DNA of 64,000 nucleotides from Fistularia commersonii (Eukaryota; Chordata; Actinopteri; Syngnathiformes; Fistulariidae), in contig JBBMNZ010000015.1 of the NCBI GenBank assembly GCA_037954325.1, forward strand, positions 17,478,001-17,542,000, read 5' to 3'. The notes below the pieces were generated by a model, which saw only the letters and a list, made by a program, of their open reading frames with translations, did not search any database and had not been told where the DNA came from. Of this stretch, positions 58,231 through 64,000 are shown piece by piece (the first letter of the stretch is position 1; the number at the start of each line of letters is the position of its first letter). A program made the position numbers and the translations under genes.

Positions 58231-59029
58231 GATGGAGAGTATCATCTCATAGTTAGACAGTACGCGCTGCATACCGAAGAATGCTTGGATAGAATACACA
58301 ACCACTCACAGCGGAAAGTGGCAAGTGCAAGAAAAGTGACCAAAAATTGAAAGATAAACAATAAACGGTGTTAACGATGTATATTAACAGGTAGGGCTCG
58401 TTTAACAAGTTGTACCTGTGACGATTAAAAACAGTCTAAAAGTGGCGACAAACAGCAACGGTAGCAGCGCAGTCGACACTCCTATGGTGTCCGAATGAGT
58501 GGACGAGTCGGAAAGTGACTGAACGGACACTCGAGTGGATGAATGAAGAAGTGAATGAATGAAAGAGAAGTCTATTGAGATCATGGGGGTCGGAGGCGTT
58601 GTTCTTCAGAGACGACAGCTTAGCTACCGACGTCCTCTCTTACAACGCCTGCAGAGTCTAGGGGACCTCCTGTCACGTCCCAAGGGGTCGTTGTGTGTTT
58701 TGGGGCGTTGTCTTCTGTTGCAGGTAGTTTCAGGTAGCCCTTCAATATCGCCCACGGCGTCGTGCCAAAGAGTGATACGTTCTAGGAGCTGAGAACTTTA
58801 CACTTTCTATCTGCATGTTTTCATTCCCAACCTTTTGTTTGGTGACCTCAGAAAAGTGAGGAGCTCGTCCGGGATAAGGAACTAGCGAACAACCAACAAT
58901 CTGGCAAATGCGAAAGAAAATTTGAATTTCGTTCGATCTCACGGCCCTCGACGGGGAACCGACACCTTCCCGAAACTGAACCAGCCTTCCTCGGCAGTTT
59001 GAGAAGAATACAATCCCGAAGGTTTTTTA

Positions 59030-59475
59030 TTCCTGTCAGGTTTCCTTCTTGCAGGAAGGGGAGGTGTTCTGTGGTGCTCCTCAGGGGTCTCAGTCCACGG
59101 CAGAAGGTGCTCCGGTAGCTCTTCAGTCCAGCATGCGAGGGGTCGATAGAAGTTGTCCTTGATACCGAGTAGCTTGTTCAGGTCCTCCTCTCAGACACCT
59201 CCACCAACAAGTCCACTTCAACTCCCAGGTTGGAGCCGGCCCTCCTGATGAGCTAATTTAGTCTGTTAGCTGCAAACCTCAGCGTAGAAGACGACACCGG
59301 AGGCTCTGCAGACGTCCAAAGACCTCTGACCTTCTGTGTTTCCAGTCCAGTCTAGTTTATTGTCTACTTGTACTCAACCACAATGTCCACATCAGTCCAG
59401 TTGATGGAGACGGGGTTTGGAGCGATCTTCTCTTTCCTTAAAATATCCACCACCAACTCTTTCGTCTTTGTTCCA
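59030..59475 (-). mobile_element. Rex1-type LINE remnant
   Basis: 59030-59300 in reverse contains ANRLN-, LIRRAGSNLGVEVDLLVEVS- and LRPLRSTTEH-like peptides, as in the fragment at 12125-12600. 59370-59470 reads GTKTKELVVDILRKEKIAPN and SINWTDVDIVVEYK, the RT segment that follows the catalytic motif in CR1/Rex1 elements. The intervening part is deleted. Confidence 0.75.
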
Positions 59476-61564
59476 TGGAGTTGCTGGAGTTTTAGTCCAC
59501 TCCACTCCTCGTTTCTCTCTGGTGGATGGATGAGCGAGTGAATCCTTTGTCTCCGGATGACGTATTGACGTAGCGACGAGTGCATGGATAACGGTACGTC
59601 TACAGGAGGTTTGGTTGAGAAGGTGTCTGGAGTGAGTCTGCAGCCGGATAATGAATGAGTGAACGAATTAATGTTGTAACTGTGACAGGCGGGATTATCA
59701 AGAGAGATCATGTTGGCTTCAGTCTGAACCAAATCCTGTTATTCAGGACGCATTATAAAATGTCAGAGTAGACGCAACACCGTGTTTCAAATCAGATGTT
59801 ATTTTCCACGTGTATGATACTTTTCACAAATATATTTCTCTCCAGCATCTGGAACACCGGTGGGCCGGATCGCGATCCGGATTGTATTTCCATCGGCCCC
59901 CGCAGCCGTATCTGATGCCTCTTAGCTTCTCAGAACATGTAGTATTTCGTGAAATTAAATAAACCGTAAAACAGCGATACTTTGACTCCATTAACGGCAG
60001 ACCAAATACGTCTGTGCCGATGCGAACCGGGTTATCGCCGCAACCCGGAGTTATTGCACCGCCTGCCGTGTGTTTGTCAGGCTTTGCAGCGCTGAGGGAA
60101 TGGATAGCGTGCGCCGAGTCCAGTAGAAATACTCGCGGTATCCTTTCCGTGTCCTAGACGCGCCGGGTACAAAGTCCCACCGAGTGTCATGGATACTCTG
60201 CTGTGCGGATTCCAGCTGTAGACGGGCCCCTCACCAGGTCCCTCCGTTTAAGGCGCGTCTATGATTAGGGGGAACGAGTCCAACTCCCATCTTCTACCGG
60301 TCACCCATCACCCATCTTGCGCCCTTGGCGCCACATGCCATTGGGCCGGCGAGCCGTCGCGCTGCAGGAAGGCCTCGGTATGCTTTGAAATCGAAACAAC
60401 AAAGTGCTCAATTATGGCGTTCTCCTTGGTGCGCCTCGTCCAGGCACCAGGAGTCCTTGCGTGAGCTGCCATGGAGGATTGATGACGGCCCCGCCGTGCC
60501 AATACCGCTAACAGGAAGTTGACCTCGGTGTAGTGACTTCACAGGGATCGGCGTCGGGTTACTCCCGACGCGGTAGCCCGTTGTCGCGGTGGAACGGTGG
60601 CGAGGGTCGTCGGCCCCCGCCGAAGACGCCGACGCTTCCGATAGGTGTCACTGTAAGACATCGGACCGCTGGGCCGGTTTCAGCAGACCAAACAATCCCA
60701 ACATGAAGGGGATCTCGTGTAGACCCGAGGAACGGCGGTGCCCACCTCCGACCCTGCCTGCAGTGATTGAGGTCAGAGGGGATTAACATCGGCCTCTTGT
60801 CACCGGTGGTCTCCCTAACTGAATTTCCTATTCATCTCACACAGCCTTTCCCGTAATTATGTTAATCCGTTGACTGAGTTTGGCGGCAATACGATACTCG
60901 GCAAAGTGTAACAACAAGTAATGCGACGGAAGAATCTGGTTTGAATAAGGGCCGCATTTTGAATTTGGCCGAGGCGCAGTGAGCGCGCCGCACCTGTATT
61001 GCATTACCGCAAAGAGCAGTCTGGAGTTTTTTGGGGGGGTGGAAGGGGTAAAAAAAAAAAAAAAGGTGCGCGGAATAAAAGGATGGTAAATGAAGTGCGA
61101 GGATTTTACGGCGCGCGATATTAAAAGTGGTTTTATTACATGCTTTTTTGGAAACGGCAACAGGAAGTACGAGGGATATTACATTTCACCTGCTGAGGAA
61201 GTGCTCGGACTCGTCGTTTGCGTGCCGTTCCCACGGATGCCTGAGCGCCTCTGGTTTCTTGAACGTCTCACGGCGATAAGGCCTCCCCGCCGCAGCCAAT
61301 GACGCGCTCCGCCCTCGGGGGATTTCGGCCAATAATCCCCCGGGATTCTCCAGCCGTCGCATTTCCAGCTTCGCCTCTCGGGTTCGGAACCAAACGGCCG
61401 TTGGAGTTTCGCTCTAATTGTTTTGTTCGTACGCTCCGGTGTCGGGGGGTTCCGCAAAGTCAGGAGGTTCCTCAGAGCTTCCTGACGTTCCTCATCCGGA
61501 TCCTTCATGGACTCCCATCTAGGATAATGGATGGATCTTCTTCTGGAGGAGGAGTCTCAGCTGG

Positions 61565-61710
61565 CGGAGGAGGTCGGCGGTTCCATCCCTGGTTCCTCCT
61601 GCCTGGATGCTGAAGTGTTCTTGGGCCACCGACCAGCCCAGTTGCTCCTGATAGCCTGGTTAGCATCTGCAGGGTAGCTCTGCTAGCAGCATGTGACCGG
61701 GTCAATGTGA
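61565..61710 (+). repeat. SINE-like fish repeat fragment
   Basis: GGTCGGCGGTTCCATCCCTG, GCCTGGATGCTGAAGTGTTC and TTGGGCCACCGACCAGCCCA correspond to the common fish repeat that reads GGTTCAATCCC ... GAAGTGTCCTTGGGCAAGACACTGAA (quoted in parts). It contains a B-box-like motif. Confidence 0.55.
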
Positions 61711-61717
61711 TCGGGTG

Positions 61718-61719
<2 letters not shown>

Positions 61720-61752
<33 letters not shown>

Positions 61753-61855
61753 TCCTTCTTCTTCTTCTTCTTCCTCTTCCTCTTCCTCCCCCTCTTCTTC
61801 TTCTTCTTCGTCCTCTTCTCCTTCTTCTTCCTCTTCTTCTTCTTCCTGTTCCTCG

Positions 61856-61890
<35 letters not shown>

Positions 61891-61915
61891 CTCTTCTTCT
61901 TCTTCTTCCTCTTCC

Positions 61916-61959
<44 letters not shown>

Positions 61960-62141
61960 TTCTTCTTCTTCTTCTTCTTCCCCTTCCTCTTCTTCTTCCT
62001 CTCCTTCTTCCTCTTCTTCTTCTTCTTCCTCTTCTTCTTCTTCTTCCTCTTCCTCTTCTTCTTCGTCTTCTTCCTCTTCCTCTTCCTCTTCCTCTTCTTC
62101 TTCTTCATCTTCTTCTTCCTCTTCTTCTTCTTCTTCTTCTG
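61720..62141. repeat. 420-bp TTC/TCC pyrimidine tract
   Basis: Almost pure (TTC)n interspersed with TCC and single CTT or CG interruptions on the + strand. It creates open frames on both strands (poly-Ser, poly-Leu/Pro, poly-Lys/Arg) that are not coding. Confidence 0.98.
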
Positions 62142-63560
62142 CTAGCTACAGGCAGTCCAAGGCCTTGAAAGTCCTGATCCTGGATGTATCCGAAAGGGGA
62201 TTTTACTCCGGTCCCGGTTCTCCGGAAGGCTATCGGAGGATCCTCCGTTCTCCTGACATGGACTCCACACACGGATGTTTATCGATCCGCCTTCTCCCTC
62301 CACACCTTCTGGGAATGTCGAGGCCTCCTGAAATTTTTGGCGGCCGCCCCGCTAATTTCATGCTAGCGCTAGCGCCGCATTTTCAGGTGGAAACAACCTG
62401 ATTTTGAGAGCGGCTCGGACAAGCCACGTAAGGAAACGGTTGTCGGGTCGGTTTGCCAGAGTGCAGGAATCTTCACGGCCTAAACATGTGGGAAGATGGT
62501 TTCTTTGGTAAGCAAACGCGTGCGGTGTTTACAAATCCTGATTTGCATCAAGGCCCGGGGAGCGGAGCGTGATGACTGTGGCGCGCATTCAAGGCCGGAA
62601 GACGGCTCCGGATTCGAGCGAAGAGAATTTCTGTTGCGAATGAATTACATGACTCAGATCCAGACTCAAACAAGCCCTCGGCCCAGATCTGTTTATTTAT
62701 CGAGACACATGAAAGTCGGCGGTGATTAATCACGTCGGATTCCGATATCGCGCCGGAGTCGCGAAGCCGGAGTCCCCGCTTTGCAACGAGCGCGGGTAAA
62801 AATAGAAAGTCAAATTAGGTCGGATGGGAAACGCGAGTTATTAAAACACGTCACATAAAAGCAACCATCTTTTTTTTTTTTTTATTCTTTCAGCCATTTT
62901 GCATCGAGCTCCATCGTGCGCCCAGATGGGTGGAATCGGTCGATCCGAAACGGCCGCCGTTCCCCACCCGCGACGCCCGAAGAGCTCCTCGGGGGGATAA
63001 ATCCGATTTTGCGCTAACAGGAATGCATCCCAGAGACCTTCGGGGGGCAAATTTGACAATCGTTGAGCTTGTCTGGGACGGTCGGTCTTCCCCCCCGTTC
63101 CCTCCTGCTCCGGCTACACATGCCTTGCTAAATGCTTCAGTGTGTCAGTTAGTTTTCAGCGTCCGCGGCGTCGGGGAGTAATGCTTTTTCGCAATCGGTT
63201 CCTGACATGGCCGCCGGGCCGGGGTTCAGGGGGATTTTTTATGTGTGTGTGTGTGTGCGGTTATTTGTTTGAGGGTCACGGTGTGTGCGTCCGCTGTTTG
63301 CGATCCACAACAGGGGGAATGTAGTTGCCATGGTGACTACACTTGCGGCGCCGCCAGAAATCCCGATGTAATTTATGGTTTTATTCAAACGTAGTTCTGT
63401 TTCATTTGGCTTTGGATAAATATATAAAGCTGCGAGGTCGGCCGCCGCAGGACGCGTCTGTTCTTTAACGCTCGCCGACAAGCAGAAACTGTTTACCCGA
63501 AACGTCAAAAAACAAGTCGAGGCCCCGATTCCGCTTTCCGACGTTCTCGACGTATCAGCT

Positions 63561-63599
63561 CATTCAAAGGTGGTGCGTTCTGAAGCCCACCTTTGAATG
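63561..63599. promoter_or_regulatory. Perfect 13-bp inverted repeat with TCF/LEF-like sites
   Basis: CATTCAAAGGTGG (63561-63573) and its exact reverse complement (63587-63599) flank a 13-base loop. Each arm contains TTCAAAG, a TCF/LEF-type core. It could instead be an unconnected hairpin. Confidence 0.3.
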
Positions 63600-64000
63600 T
63601 TTGGCAGCGGGAAGCGGAGAAGACACGCGGAGAAACATCCAAAAAAAAAAAAAAAAAACGGTGTTCGGTATCCACGGATTAATCCCGAACACATCGTGAG
63701 ATGATTAAAACAAGGGGCCACACAGTAAAATATAATTAGCGCTGTAATGAGAGGAGTAAAACTTCACCTGCTGCCACCGGGGGAAGCTGGCACGTACGCT
63801 CGGGTGAATCATCCGCGTAGAAATGTTTGGCGGGAGTTGACAGCTGCTTCGGCTTAATCGTGAACAAAACACGGGCTTTATGTGGGGTCTGCGGTTTGTC
63901 CGCGCTAGCTGCGCCGCGCTGCGCTACGCTAACGCGCGCCAAGAGAACTGTTCATTGTTGACCGTTTTATTGCACGCCTCACTTGGAGCTACGTTTATTG

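Larger units (their letters stand above)
37437..64000 (+). other. uvrag intron after W7 (partial; at least 26.5 kb if no exon was missed)
   Basis: The donor is GTAGGA. The coding block expected next (human LRYQHGLGTPDLRQ) was not seen. Repeats fill much of this part and are listed separately. Stretches where I recognise nothing include 41160-41390, 42430-46030 apart from the MITE and hAT listed, 47920-50590, 51470-53190, 55560-56750, 59740-61560 and 62400-64000, apart from homopolymer runs and short hairpins noted in the findings. Confidence 0.75.

Noticed and set aside
61683..62401. Poly-Ser, poly-Leu and poly-Lys/Arg open frames on both strands
   Set aside because: Translation of a TTC/TCC microsatellite in different frames.
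1..64000. CRISPR arrays, operons, prophage or bacterial defence systems
   Set aside because: The DNA is eukaryotic with spliced exons; the regular repeats lack unique spacers and no associated genes occur.

Overview
This window is one stretch of a vertebrate nuclear gene, most likely from a ray-finned (teleost) fish. Seven short exons separated by GT...AG introns run along the + strand and translate, with perfectly compatible splice phases, into the middle of UVRAG, the UV-radiation-resistance-associated / Vps38-type subunit of the endosomal and autophagic class III PI3-kinase complex (partner of Beclin 1, VPS34 and VPS15). The teleost assignment rests on the repeats: Rex1-type and RTE-like LINE pieces, hAT elements carrying BED-finger transposase remnants, and MITE families typical of fish introns. 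The species cannot be named from the sequence.

Layout. 1-6997 is intron upstream of the first visible exon. The exons are 6998-7103, 11175-11301, 21194-21278, 22386-22473, 22561-22621, 25432-25597 and 37361-37436, 709 coding bases in all (one leading base plus 236 codons). They cover the coiled-coil region and the first part of the following globular (BARA-like) region. The exons for the N-terminal C2 domain lie before base 1. The next coding exon was not found between 37437 and 64000, so that intron is probably longer than 26.5 kb. No second gene, RNA gene or CRISPR array could be supported. The long open frames at 25.7-27.2, 41.4-42.6 and 61.7-62.4 kb are simple repeats that happen to lack stops.

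The introns hold most of the interest. Two splice-proximal features could matter for the gene: an 87-base intron (22474-22560) that is a multiple of three and open in frame, so its retention would add 29 residues, and a (TG)13 tract ending 8 bases before the acceptor of the second exon, an arrangement like CFTR exon 9. A hAT element with a 7/8-matching target duplication sits 32 bases after the donor of the same exon, has ends resembling two different hAT families, and contains a nested Rex1 fragment. Other structures are a 15-bp minisatellite in two blocks, each closed by the same ~70-bp SINE-like unit; a 1.4-kb pyrimidine-strand higher-order repeat; two copies of a nested MITE whose inner element lies in opposite orientation; and several local tandem duplications.

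No previously undescribed multi-gene system is visible. The candidates worth checking are regulatory (splicing) and repeat-evolution observations.
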